Shown here: positions 45,344 to 53,465 of the stretch, piece after piece
How the letters are laid out: the number at the start of each line of letters is the position of its first letter
How positions within the stretch are numbered: position 1 is the stretch's first letter
Assembly: GCF_004145845.1 (NCBI RefSeq)
Contig: NZ_SELP01000001.1
Coordinates: 558,001-622,000, forward strand
DNA length: 64,000 nucleotides
Direction: 5' to 3'
Origin: Loktanella sp. IMCC34160
GTDB taxonomy: Bacteria; Pseudomonadota; Alphaproteobacteria; Rhodobacterales; Rhodobacteraceae
Notes under the pieces: model-generated
Seen by the model: the letters and a program-made list of their open reading frames with translations, nothing else
What the model was told of the DNA's origin: nothing
Databases searched by the model: none
Program-made: the position numbers and the translations under genes

Positions 45344-46373
45344 CGCTGATCGCAACCTTGATGGCTGCGCCGCTTTCGGCGGTTTCAAAGGCGGTCCCGA
45401 TATCGTCCAGCGGGTAGCGATGGGTGATCATCGACCCAAGGTTCAACCGTCCGGTCGCGATCATGTCGAAGGCGCGGTCATAGTCCTTGCGCGACAGGCC
45501 GAAGGCCCCGGTCACGATCAATTCGTTGTAGTGGATGGCGTTCACGTCCATCTCGGCAGTTTCGCCTTTCGAAAAGCCCGCGAAAAGGCTGATTCTTCCA
45601 CCCATGGCGGCAAGGTCGGTTGCCTGGCGGGCAAGGGCAGGAATGCCGATGGCGCAGATCACCACGTCGGCCCCGGCGCCGCCGGTTTCGGCCAGAACGC
45701 GGGATTTCACGTCTTCCGCAGTCGGGTCGATGGTCGCGTCGGCCCCTGCGGCCAGCGCCGCGTCCCGCCGATGGGCGTTCGGGTCGGATGACAGGATGCG
45801 GCGGGCGCCCCGCAGTCGGGCAAGATGGACATGCAGCAGCCCGATCGGCCCGGCGCCGAGGATCACCACGGTGTCGGCGCTGGACAGGCCCACCTTGTTC
45901 TGGCCGTTCAGGACACAAGCCAGCGGTTCCACAAGGGCCGCCTCGGCACAGGACATGTGATCGGGCAGTTTGCGCAGGTTTCCGGCGGCAATCGCCGCGG
46001 CGGGAATGCGGATGTATTCGGCGAAGGCACCGTCGATCTGATAGCCGATGGCGGTACCGTCAAGGCAGAGGTTCTCGCGGCCGGTCTTGCACAGGTGGCA
46101 TTGGCCGCAGCCGATGAAGGGGCACAGCCCGACCCGGTCGCCCATGGTCAACCCGGCATGGCCGCCGGTGTCGACGATCTCGCCCGCGAATTCATGACCA
46201 AGAACCGAGGGGTAGCGCACCCCGGCGGTCTTCTTTCCGCGATAGATCCGAATGTCCGTGCCGCAGATCGTGGCCGAACGCACCCGAACAAGGACGTCGC
46301 CGTCCTCAAGCGCGGGCCGGTCTGCCGAACGGAGGCTCATTTCATTGGGGGCTGCTAGGATGGCGGCTTTCAC
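45336..46373 (-). CDS. Zinc-dependent polyol/sorbitol-type alcohol dehydrogenase
   Basis: A 345-residue medium-chain dehydrogenase. Catalytic zinc ligands are in ATICGTDIRI and VLGHEFAGEIVDTG; the structural zinc site is CGQCHLCKTGRENLC; the NAD(P) fold begins VVILGAGPIGLLHVHLA. It resembles sorbitol/xylitol/threonine dehydrogenases and should oxidise a secondary alcohol of the imported polyol. The start is a GTG at 46373 (VKAAILAAP) with GAGGA upstream. The frame is open to 46595, but that part is intergenic promoter sequence. It leads a two-gene operon with the FAD dehydrogenase. Confidence 0.88.
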   Translation of the reverse strand: MKAAILAAPNEMSLRSADRPALEDGDVLVRVRSATICGTDIRIYRGKKTAGVRYPSVLGHEFAGEIVDTGGHAGLTMGDRVGLCPFIGCGQCHLCKTGRENLCLDGTAIGYQIDGAFAEYIRIPAAAIAAGNLRKLPDHMSCAEAALVEPLACVLNGQNKVGLSSADTVVILGAGPIGLLHVHLARLRGARRILSSDPNAHRRDAALAAGADATIDPTAEDVKSRVLAETGGAGADVVICAIGIPALARQATDLAAMGGRISLFAGFSKGETAEMDVNAIHYNELIVTGAFGLSRKDYDRAFDMIATGRLNLGSMITHRYPLDDIGTAFETAESGAAIKVAISDE

Positions 46374-46608
46374 AATTGTAATCCTCACGACGAGACAGAT
46401 GTGTGTAGATGTATACAAATGTCCGGCACGTGCAACAAAAATATTGCGTATCTGGCTGAAACTGTGCCGATAGGGCGCAATGCGCGCTGAAAATCCATGA
46501 TAATGGGGGCTTACCGTGCAAACAAAAGTTATAACAGATAAATAAATGTGTTGACGCAGGGTTAGAATCTTCGGATAGTGCCCAGCAGACGACATGCCGG
46601 AGACCGAA
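46374..46608. promoter_or_regulatory. Divergent promoter region, dehydrogenase operon and kinase 1
   Basis: An AT-rich 235-base gap. For kinase 1, TTGACG (46551-46556), 17 bases, then GATAGT (46574-46579) is a good promoter. It is preceded by AAATGTG, like the AAATGTA before the TTGACA promoter at 38791. Nearby are GCAAACAAAAG and ATACAAATGT, similar to half-sites at the other island promoters. The region probably binds one of the SorC regulators. Confidence 0.5.
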
Positions 46609-47577
46609 ATGCGCTACGATTATGCATCCACTGGGTTCTACACCTTCGATTGCCTTGGCTGGCCGGTCACGGCGATCCCCCCGGGTGGCGGCACATATTT
46701 CGTGGACGAGCTGACGCTGGCCGTTTCGGGTGCTGCGGGCACTGCGGCGATCGTTGCGGCGAAGGTTGGCCTGAAGACGCTTGCCGTGGGCGGTGTCGGC
46801 GATGACCTGATGGGCAAATGGGCGCTGGAGCGGATTGCGGAACTGGGCGTGGATGCCTCGCAGATCGAGGTTTGCAAGAATGCCCCCACCTCCAGCTCTA
46901 TCGTGTTGACCCGCCCGGACGGATCGCGCCCGGCCCTGCACCTGAAAGGGGCGACGGGGGCGTTTGTCGTGGAGGAAAGCCGTTTTGACACGGTGACCGA
47001 CGCCAAGGTGTTCCACCTGGGCGGGGTTGGCCTGATGGATGCGATGGACGGGGACCGGAACGCGGCCCTGATGAAACACGCCAAGGCCCGTGGCTGCATC
47101 ACCACTGTCGATGTCTTCGCGGGGTCGCAGGACGATCTGCCCGACGTGCAGGCGGTGCTGCCCTATACCGACTACTTTATCCCTTCGATTGAAGAGGCCG
47201 AGGCGCTGAGCGGACTGACCGACCGGCGGCAGATGGTGGAGTTTTTCCACGATCTGGGCGCGACCTGCTGCGTCTTCACCCTTGGTGCCGAAGGAGCCTA
47301 TTACCACCATGTCGACGGGACCGAATTCACCCTTCCGGCCTTTGACATCGACGTGAAATGCACCTGCGGCTGTGGCGATGCCTTTAACGCGGGCTTTGCC
47401 GCCGGTGTTGTGCGCGGCCTGTCGCCCCGCGACGCGGTGCGCTTTGCCCAGGCCTGTTCGGCGCTGAATGCCACTGGCCTTGGATCGCAGGCCGGGGTCG
47501 TGGACCGCGCCCAGGTCGAAACCTTTCTGAAGACCCAACCGCTGCGCGCCCCCGCGCGCGAGATGGCCGAGGCCTGA
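46609..47577 (+). CDS. PfkB-family carbohydrate kinase 1
   Basis: A 322-residue ribokinase-type kinase. The N-terminal sugar-binding part has IPPGGGTYFVDE and AVSGAAGTAAIVAAKVGL; the ATP part has VFTLGAEGAYYH. The catalytic Asp257 lies in CTCGCGDAFNAGF, where the family normally has DTTGAGD, so the anion-hole alanine is a cysteine. It is a close, ungapped paralogue of the kinase at 53466-54410 for at least the first 265 residues. The start is set at 46609 by that alignment and by GGAG six bases upstream. It probably phosphorylates the imported polyol or ketose. Confidence 0.87.
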   Translation: MRYDYASTGFYTFDCLGWPVTAIPPGGGTYFVDELTLAVSGAAGTAAIVAAKVGLKTLAVGGVGDDLMGKWALERIAELGVDASQIEVCKNAPTSSSIVLTRPDGSRPALHLKGATGAFVVEESRFDTVTDAKVFHLGGVGLMDAMDGDRNAALMKHAKARGCITTVDVFAGSQDDLPDVQAVLPYTDYFIPSIEEAEALSGLTDRRQMVEFFHDLGATCCVFTLGAEGAYYHHVDGTEFTLPAFDIDVKCTCGCGDAFNAGFAAGVVRGLSPRDAVRFAQACSALNATGLGSQAGVVDRAQVETFLKTQPLRAPAREMAEA

Positions 47578-47626
47578 GCCCCGGATGACCGACTACCAAC
47601 GCCGACTGATTTCTGGAGGAGAAAAC

Positions 47627-48577
47627 ATGAAAACCAGTCTCAAGACCGGCCTGCTGGCCACCACCTTTGCGGCGATGTTGCCGTTCGCCGCTGCCGCGCA
47701 GGATCAGGTCGACCTGATCACGCCGGTCGAAGACGAACTGACCTTTGTGTTCGTACCCAAGGTCATTCACCCCTGGTATGACGTCGTGGCCGCTGGCGCG
47801 GAATACGCCGTTGCCGAATTCGCCGAGCGCGGGATCGAGATCAAGGTGATCTGGGACCAGCCGCCGCAGGCCGACGTCGCCGACCAGAACCAGCGGATCG
47901 AAGCCAACATCGGCCGCCAGCCTGACGGTCTTGCCGTGGCCTGTCTTGACCGCGCGACCAACGTGCAGCTGATGAACGAGGCCGTCGAGGCTGGGATCAA
48001 CGTCATCAACTTCAACTCTTTCTGCGACGACGCGTTCCCCTTCATCGGGCCGAAAAGCAGCGTCCAGGATGGCTATGACCTTGGCATGTATCTGGCCGAG
48101 GAACTGGGCGGCGAAGGCAAGGTGGCAATCCTGTCCGGCAGCCTGACCGCATCGGACCACGTCGAGCGGATCACCGGTTTCAAGGACGCGCTGTCGGGCT
48201 TCCCGAACATGGAAATCGTGTTTGAACAGCCCGATGATGACATCCTCGAAAAGGCCGTCACCCTGACCGAGAACCTACTGCAGGCGCATCCGGACATCGA
48301 CGGCATCTTCGCGTCCAACGCCTCGAACCCGATCGGTGCCGCACGCGCTGTTCAGAACGCGGGCCGCGCCGGTGAGATTGCCATCGTCGGCATGGACGAC
48401 CTGCCCGAAGCGGTGGAGTTTGTCTGCTCTGGCGTGATCGACGCGCTCAAGGCGCAGCGCCAATGGGATATGGGCTACTGGGCGGTTTACTACATGGTGG
48501 CGATGAACGAAAATCACACCATCCCGATGTTCCACAACACCGGGTCGCGTTTCCTGACGCAGGCCGACTGCAACTAA
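47627..48577 (+). CDS. Ribose-type sugar/polyol-binding protein 2
   Basis: A 316-residue periplasmic binding protein (Peripla_BP_4). Signal peptide KTSLKTGLLATTFAAMLPFA, cut near AAA-QDQ. Core features are FVPKVIHPWYDVVAAGAEYA, QNQRIEANIGRQPDGLAV and GIFASNASNPIGAARAV. GGAGGAG precedes the ATG at 47627. It differs enough from binding protein 1 (shorter, no N-terminal extension) that the two importers probably take different, related ligands. It starts 49 bases after kinase 1. Confidence 0.9.
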   Translation: MKTSLKTGLLATTFAAMLPFAAAAQDQVDLITPVEDELTFVFVPKVIHPWYDVVAAGAEYAVAEFAERGIEIKVIWDQPPQADVADQNQRIEANIGRQPDGLAVACLDRATNVQLMNEAVEAGINVINFNSFCDDAFPFIGPKSSVQDGYDLGMYLAEELGGEGKVAILSGSLTASDHVERITGFKDALSGFPNMEIVFEQPDDDILEKAVTLTENLLQAHPDIDGIFASNASNPIGAARAVQNAGRAGEIAIVGMDDLPEAVEFVCSGVIDALKAQRQWDMGYWAVYYMVAMNENHTIPMFHNTGSRFLTQADCN

Positions 48578-48586
48578 GATCATGGC

Positions 48587-48613
48587 CCGGGGCGCGTGAC
48601 ACATGCGCCCCGG
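48587..48613 (+). other. Hairpin between binding-protein gene 2 and its ATPase gene
   Basis: CCGGGGCGC, a nine-base loop and GCGCCCCGG form a perfect 9-bp stem just after the stop. With the hairpins at 16916 and 41140, every binding-protein gene in the window is followed by one. Confidence 0.65.
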
Positions 48614-48640
48614 ATCACCCCTCTGACCCGGACCACCGAC

Positions 48641-50131
48641 ATGACCGATCAGCCCCTCTTCGAAGCGCGCAACATCACCAAAACTTTCGGCCCTGTCCGC
48701 GCCCTGAATGATGTGTCGCTGACGCTGTTCCCGGGCGAGGTGCATTCGATCATCGGCGAGAACGGTGCGGGTAAATCCACCCTGATGAACATCGTCTGTG
48801 GGCGGCTGCGCCCGACCGAAGGCCAGCTGTTCGTCAATGGCGCCGAGGTGCAGTTTCACTCTCCGCTCGAGGCGCAGACCCACGGCATTGCCATCGCGCC
48901 GCAAGAGATCAACCTGGTTCCGCATCTGAGCGTGGCCGAGAATATCCTGCTGGGCGCCCAGCGTGGCCGCGCGGCGGCGATCGACTGGAAGGCGACGGTG
49001 CGTGATGCGACCCACTACCTGCACGAAGTGGACAATTCCATTGATCCGCGGGCCCGTGTGACAAGCCTGTCGAAGGCGCAGCAGCAGCTGGTGCAGATCG
49101 CCCGCGCCGCCGCGACGCAGGCCCGGATCATCATCTTCGACGAACCCACCGCGATGCTGACCTATCGCGAGACCGAGATGCTGATGGATTACATCCGCCG
49201 CATCACCGCCGAAGGCCGGTCCGCCTTTTACATTTCCCACCGGTTGGACGAGGTCCGCGACCTGTCGCACCGGATCACCGCCTTGCGTGACGGCGTTCAT
49301 GTCGGCTGTATCGGCCCCGAGGAAGCGACGCGCGAAAAGATGGTGACGATGATGGCGGGGCGGCCAGCCAAGGTCGGCGGCCATTCACTGCGCGACATGA
49401 GCGACCGACCCACGGTTCTGGAAGTTCGGAACCTGTCGCGCGATCACGAATTCGAAGACGTCTCTTTCGACCTGCGCGAGGGCGAGATCCTTGGTGTGTC
49501 CGGCCTGATCGGATCGGGGCGCACCGAGCTTGCCAAATGCCTGTTCGGCGCGACCCGTGCCCGGTCGGGCGCGGTGCGGCTGGATGGCAAAGACGTCGCC
49601 TTTCACGCGCCGATCGACGCGATCCAGGCCGGGCTGATCTATCTGCCCGAAGAGCGCAAGCAAGAGGGGATCTTTCCCCTGCTGTCGATTGCCGAAAACA
49701 CGGCGCTGCCAACGATTGACCGCTTCGGCGGACTTCTGACCATCCGCAACCGCGAGATGATGGAAGAGGTGGGCAAGCTGGCCGCGCAACTGAAGGCGAA
49801 GTTCAATTCGCTGCGCGATCCGATCACCAGCCTGTCCGGCGGCAACCAGCAGAAATTCATCATCGCCCGCTGGCTGATGCGCGATGCCCGTGTCCTGATC
49901 ATGGATGAGCCGACGCGCGGGATCGACGTGAACGCCAAGCTGGAGATCCAGACGGTGCTACGCCGCCTGACCGAAGAACGCGGCCTGTCCATCATCCTTA
50001 TCTCCTCCGAGATGGAAGAGCTTCTGGACGTGGCGGACCGGATCCTCGTGATGCACGAGGGCGAACTCAAAGGCATCGTGGATCGCCGCGATGCGACGCA
50101 GGAAGGCCTGCTTGAACTGGCGATGAGCTGA
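48641..50131 (+). CDS. Ribose-type ABC transporter ATPase 2 (RbsA/MglA-like)
   Basis: A 496-residue double ATPase. First domain: GENGAGKSTLMNIVCG, LSKAQQQLVQIARAAA (altered signature), IIIFDEPTAMLTY. Second domain: VSGLIGSGRTELAKCLFG, LSGGNQQKFIIARWL, LIMDEPTRGIDVN. The ATG at 48641 is preferred because it matches the family start (MTDQPLFEARNITKTF) and lies after the hairpin; a GTG at 48596 would put the hairpin inside the gene. No strong ribosome site precedes it. Confidence 0.9.
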   Translation: MTDQPLFEARNITKTFGPVRALNDVSLTLFPGEVHSIIGENGAGKSTLMNIVCGRLRPTEGQLFVNGAEVQFHSPLEAQTHGIAIAPQEINLVPHLSVAENILLGAQRGRAAAIDWKATVRDATHYLHEVDNSIDPRARVTSLSKAQQQLVQIARAAATQARIIIFDEPTAMLTYRETEMLMDYIRRITAEGRSAFYISHRLDEVRDLSHRITALRDGVHVGCIGPEEATREKMVTMMAGRPAKVGGHSLRDMSDRPTVLEVRNLSRDHEFEDVSFDLREGEILGVSGLIGSGRTELAKCLFGATRARSGAVRLDGKDVAFHAPIDAIQAGLIYLPEERKQEGIFPLLSIAENTALPTIDRFGGLLTIRNREMMEEVGKLAAQLKAKFNSLRDPITSLSGGNQQKFIIARWLMRDARVLIMDEPTRGIDVNAKLEIQTVLRRLTEERGLSIILISSEMEELLDVADRILVMHEGELKGIVDRRDATQEGLLELAMS

Positions 50132-50149
50132 CGCCGGAAGGGATTTGAT

Positions 50150-51148
50150 ATGATGCAGGATGTGAACATGGATACCCCCCTGACCGAAACCCCGGCCCGT
50201 CGGGAAAAGTCCCTGATGGCGCGGTTCTGGCAATGGGAGGCCAGCGGCATTCTTGTCGCGCTGGTGGTGCTGACCGTGGCGCTGTCGATTGCGGCTGACA
50301 ACTTCCTGTCGTCCTACAACATGACCGTTGTGGCCCGGCAGGCGGCCTTTGTCGGTTTGGTCGCGCTGGGTCAGACCCTTGTTCTGCTGGTGGGCGGGAT
50401 TGACCTGTCGGTCGGCGCGGCGGCGGGGCTTTCAGCCATTGTCGGCTCCATCGCCCTGACCCAATGGGGCATTCACCCGTATCTGATCATTCCTTTCACG
50501 ATGGGGTTCGGGTTCCTGCTCGGGTCGATCAATGGGGTGTTTGTGGCCGGGCTGCGGCTCAATCCCTTCATCGTGACCCTTGCCACCTGGGAAATCTTTG
50601 CTGGGATGACCTTGGTCATCACAAAAGGCTATCCGATCCGACCCTTGGGCGAAAAGTTCACCGTCTTCGGGCAGGGGGAACTGTTCGGGGTGCCGCTGCC
50701 GGTCCTGATCTTCATCCTGCTGGCCGCCGTCCTTGTCTGGATGCTGCGCCAGACCCGGCTGGGCCGGAACATCTTTGCCGTCGGCGGCAACCGCGACGCG
50801 GCAGTGCTGGCGGGTATCCGTGTGGGCCGGGTCGAATTCGTGGCCTATGGCATGGCCGGGATGCTGGCCGCGCTGGCGGGCATCCTGTTTGCCAGCCGCA
50901 TGGACGCGGGTCAGCCCTCGGTCGGTGAAGGCTGGCTGATGGGTGCGATCACCGCGGCGATCCTTGGCGGCACGTCCTTGCGGGGCGGGCAGGGGTCCAT
51001 CGTGGGCACCGTGCTGGGTGCGCTGCTGCTGGCGGTGCTGGCCAACGGGACGGTGCTGATGAATGTCTCGGGCTTCTGGCAACGCGTGATCGTCGGTTGT
51101 GTCGTGCTTGTCGCGGTGCTGGTCGACCTGCTGCGAAGAAAGGACTGA
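50150..51148 (+). CDS. Ribose-type ABC transporter permease 2 (RbsC-like)
   Basis: A 332-residue permease with about ten helices. Family stretches: VLLVGGIDLSVGAAAGLSA, GSINGVFVAGLRLNPFIVTLA, AVGGNRDAAVLAGIRVGRV and GGTSLRGGQGSIVGTVLGALL. GGAAGGG lies upstream of the ATG. It completes importer 2 and is followed by the regulator gene after 74 bases. Confidence 0.93.
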   Translation: MMQDVNMDTPLTETPARREKSLMARFWQWEASGILVALVVLTVALSIAADNFLSSYNMTVVARQAAFVGLVALGQTLVLLVGGIDLSVGAAAGLSAIVGSIALTQWGIHPYLIIPFTMGFGFLLGSINGVFVAGLRLNPFIVTLATWEIFAGMTLVITKGYPIRPLGEKFTVFGQGELFGVPLPVLIFILLAAVLVWMLRQTRLGRNIFAVGGNRDAAVLAGIRVGRVEFVAYGMAGMLAALAGILFASRMDAGQPSVGEGWLMGAITAAILGGTSLRGGQGSIVGTVLGALLLAVLANGTVLMNVSGFWQRVIVGCVVLVAVLVDLLRRKD

Positions 51149-51222
51149 CTATTCCTTTCACTGTTGCTAAGAAGAACGCCACGGCGGGCGCATTCCGCAA
51201 CGAGGCGAGGACGGGACCGCAG

Positions 51223-52167
51223 ATGAGTGACGCGGACAACGGGGAAGACCTGAAGACAAGGGTCGCATGGCTCTACTATGTCGAAGGGATGACCCAGGAC
51301 GAGGTCGCGCAGCATGTGGGGCTGAACCGCGCGCGGGTGTTGCGCATCCTTGCCAACGCCCGCAATGACGGAACGGTCCAGATCCGTGTCACCACCCGGC
51401 TGTCACACTGCGTTGAACTTGAACGCCGGTTGGAGGACGTCTGGGGGCTGGAGCGCGCGGTCGTCGTGCCCACGCCGCAGGATGCCGCTGATACCTCGCG
51501 GGTGATCGGGCGCGAGCTGGGCAATTTCATCTCGACCAGCGTGACCCCGGATATGTCCATCGGTCTTGGCTGGGGCGAGACGCTGACCCGCGGCGTGCCC
51601 GCAATCGAACCGATGACCGTCGATGGGATCAAGGTCATCTCGCTTCTTGGTGGGCTGACCCGCGTGGAAAAGGTGAACCCGTCCGAATTCGCCTGGCGGG
51701 TGGCTGACAAGCTTCAGGCGGAATGCTTCATGATGGCCGGGCCGGTCTTTGCCCCGGACGCCACGACCCGCGACGCGCTGATGGCCCATTCGGGCATTCG
51801 CGAGGTGCTGGGCAAATCCGCGAACCTTGACATGGCGATCCTGTCGCTGGGCGACCTGACCCCGCATTCCATCTTCGTGCGCTACGGGCTGCTCAGCGCC
51901 GAGGAAATCGCCTCGCTTGAAATGGCCGGGGCGGTCGGTGACGTGCTGTGCCGCTTTGTCGATGCCGAAGGGCATATCGTAGACCATCCGGTAAACGACC
52001 GGGTCTTTGCGGTGCACCCGCACGATCTGCGACGGGCGCGCAAGATCGTCCTTGCCTCGGGCGGTTGGCACAAGGTGAAGATCCTGCGCGCGGCGCTGCG
52101 AATGCTGTCGCCCGCCGTGCTGATTACGGATGAAGAGGCGGCCAGCCGCCTTGTGATGGACGTCTGA
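51223..52167 (+). CDS. SorC-family transcriptional regulator 1
   Basis: A 314-residue regulator. An N-terminal helix-turn-helix (RVAWLYYVEGMTQDEVAQHVGLNRARVLRILANAR, over residues 12-46) is followed by a sugar-phosphate-isomerase-like effector domain (about 60-310) with MSIGLGWGETL, VISLLGGLTR and the late VLITDEEAA. SorC regulators (including EryD of the Brucella erythritol operon) respond to sugar or polyol phosphates. It is paralogous to the regulator at 59326-60294. It closes the kinase 1-importer 2 operon. Confidence 0.9.
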   Translation: MSDADNGEDLKTRVAWLYYVEGMTQDEVAQHVGLNRARVLRILANARNDGTVQIRVTTRLSHCVELERRLEDVWGLERAVVVPTPQDAADTSRVIGRELGNFISTSVTPDMSIGLGWGETLTRGVPAIEPMTVDGIKVISLLGGLTRVEKVNPSEFAWRVADKLQAECFMMAGPVFAPDATTRDALMAHSGIREVLGKSANLDMAILSLGDLTPHSIFVRYGLLSAEEIASLEMAGAVGDVLCRFVDAEGHIVDHPVNDRVFAVHPHDLRRARKIVLASGGWHKVKILRAALRMLSPAVLITDEEAASRLVMDV

Positions 52168-52173
52168 CCGGGC

Positions 52174-52797
52174 CTAGCCCGGCTTCTTGTCGACTTCCAT
52201 CGGGCGGGCCGCCGCGGCAAGGCGCGGATCGTCCCGGTGCGGTTTGAATACCGATGGCATGGTCCAGTTCGGCGTTTCCCCGGCGAAAAGCTCCAGAAAG
52301 GCAATGGCGCTGTCCACGTCGTCCTGCACGTTTTCGCGGAAGGACCACCATGTGCGCAGGTCGCCCATTTCCGGGGCGGTGTCTTCGTGCAGCTGGAAAT
52401 CCTGTTCCAGCACCGCGTCGCGGACCGCAAGGCAGAAACGGACATAGACGAACCCTTCGGGCCAGAACTCTGACGGGGCTTCGCTCTGCTGTGCCTCGGG
52501 CGCGCTGCGCAGGGTCAGGGGCGCGTGCCGCACCAGTTCCCGCAGCATCAGCCCTGAGGCGAATGTGACATAGTCGAACCGGTGATCGCGGGCGCTGTCG
52601 CGCTGTGCCTCGAACGCCCGATACCAGGCCGAGAAGGCCGCCATCAGCTTTTGATCGTCCAGCGCGAAGCGGGCGCCGGTTCCGGCCTCTGCCTCGGTCA
52701 CGAAATCGCGGAAGGTCGACAGGAACCAGCGGGCGCGGCGGATCGCCCGGCGGACCGGCTCGCCGCCCTGTTTGAGTGTGCTGAGCGTTCCCGGCAT
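52174..52797 (-). CDS. Unknown protein in the kinase 2 operon (second)
   Basis: A 207-residue protein I do not recognise. It is rich in aromatic and charged residues (ARWFLSTFRDFVTEAEAG, FSAWYRAFEAQRD, YVTFASGLMLRELVRH, EMGDLRTWWSFRENV) and predicted mostly helical, with no signal peptide or membrane helix. The ATG at 52797 begins one base after the stop of the gene before it, so they are translationally coupled. It ends seven bases from the convergent regulator gene. Confidence 0.6.
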   Translation of the reverse strand: MPGTLSTLKQGGEPVRRAIRRARWFLSTFRDFVTEAEAGTGARFALDDQKLMAAFSAWYRAFEAQRDSARDHRFDYVTFASGLMLRELVRHAPLTLRSAPEAQQSEAPSEFWPEGFVYVRFCLAVRDAVLEQDFQLHEDTAPEMGDLRTWWSFRENVQDDVDSAIAFLELFAGETPNWTMPSVFKPHRDDPRLAAAARPMEVDKKPG

Positions 52798-52798
52798 G

Positions 52799-53440
52799 TC
52801 AGATCCGCCCCGCGCCGGACACCAGCAGCGCCTGCAAGGTCGCGGGATCGGTCCAGCAGGCACTGGCATCGGGTTCCAGATCGGTGGCGATGCCGGCGGC
52901 GATGTGCAGAAGATCGGCCTCGGTCACGTCGCCCCCGGCCCGGTCGGCCAACAGCCAGAGGATCGCGGACAGCAGGGTCCTGCGCCGCGCCGCCGTGGCA
53001 TCCGGCGCGGTGTCCGACAGGAAACCCGGTGCCTCGCCAAAGGGCGGGTGGTCATCCATCGCGGCAAGGAACCGGGCGGCCGCATCGGGCCCGCCACGGG
53101 CCGAACGCCAGCAGAGCGCGACAACCGTTTCGCTGACCAGCGGGGCCGGGGATTGCGCGGTGATCGCATGGGACAGGGCCGCGGCCATATCCGACGACGC
53201 CCCGTTCCCAGACCGCAGGGCGGCTGACGCGCGTGCAATGACGTCAGCCGGAAGTTCGGCATCTTGCGCCTCGGTCCCGGTGATATCCTCTAGCGCGTGG
53301 CGCAGGGGCGGGGGCAGGGCATCCAGCGCCGGACCGACCACGGACCGCGGCAGCAGCCCGGACTGCCGCACGCCGCGCAGCAGGTCGCGCAGGGGCAGGG
53401 CAAGGGTCCGTGGGCTGGGTGGCGTCGGCAAGGGTTTCAT
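52799..53440 (-). CDS. Unknown protein in the kinase 2 operon (first)
   Basis: A 213-residue protein I do not recognise. It is Ala/Leu/Pro-rich and looks helical (LRDLLRGVRQSGLLP, ADVIARASAALRSG, LLSAILWLLADRAGG), without signal peptide or clear membrane helix. The ATG at 53440 is chosen because the longer start at 53545 would overlap the kinase gene. It is 25 bases downstream of kinase 2. Together with the next gene it suggests accessory proteins specific to this pathway. Confidence 0.58.
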   Translation of the reverse strand: MKPLPTPPSPRTLALPLRDLLRGVRQSGLLPRSVVGPALDALPPPLRHALEDITGTEAQDAELPADVIARASAALRSGNGASSDMAAALSHAITAQSPAPLVSETVVALCWRSARGGPDAAARFLAAMDDHPPFGEAPGFLSDTAPDATAARRRTLLSAILWLLADRAGGDVTEADLLHIAAGIATDLEPDASACWTDPATLQALLVSGAGRI

Positions 53441-53465
53441 CCGGTCAGTGATCCTGTGTCCCAGT

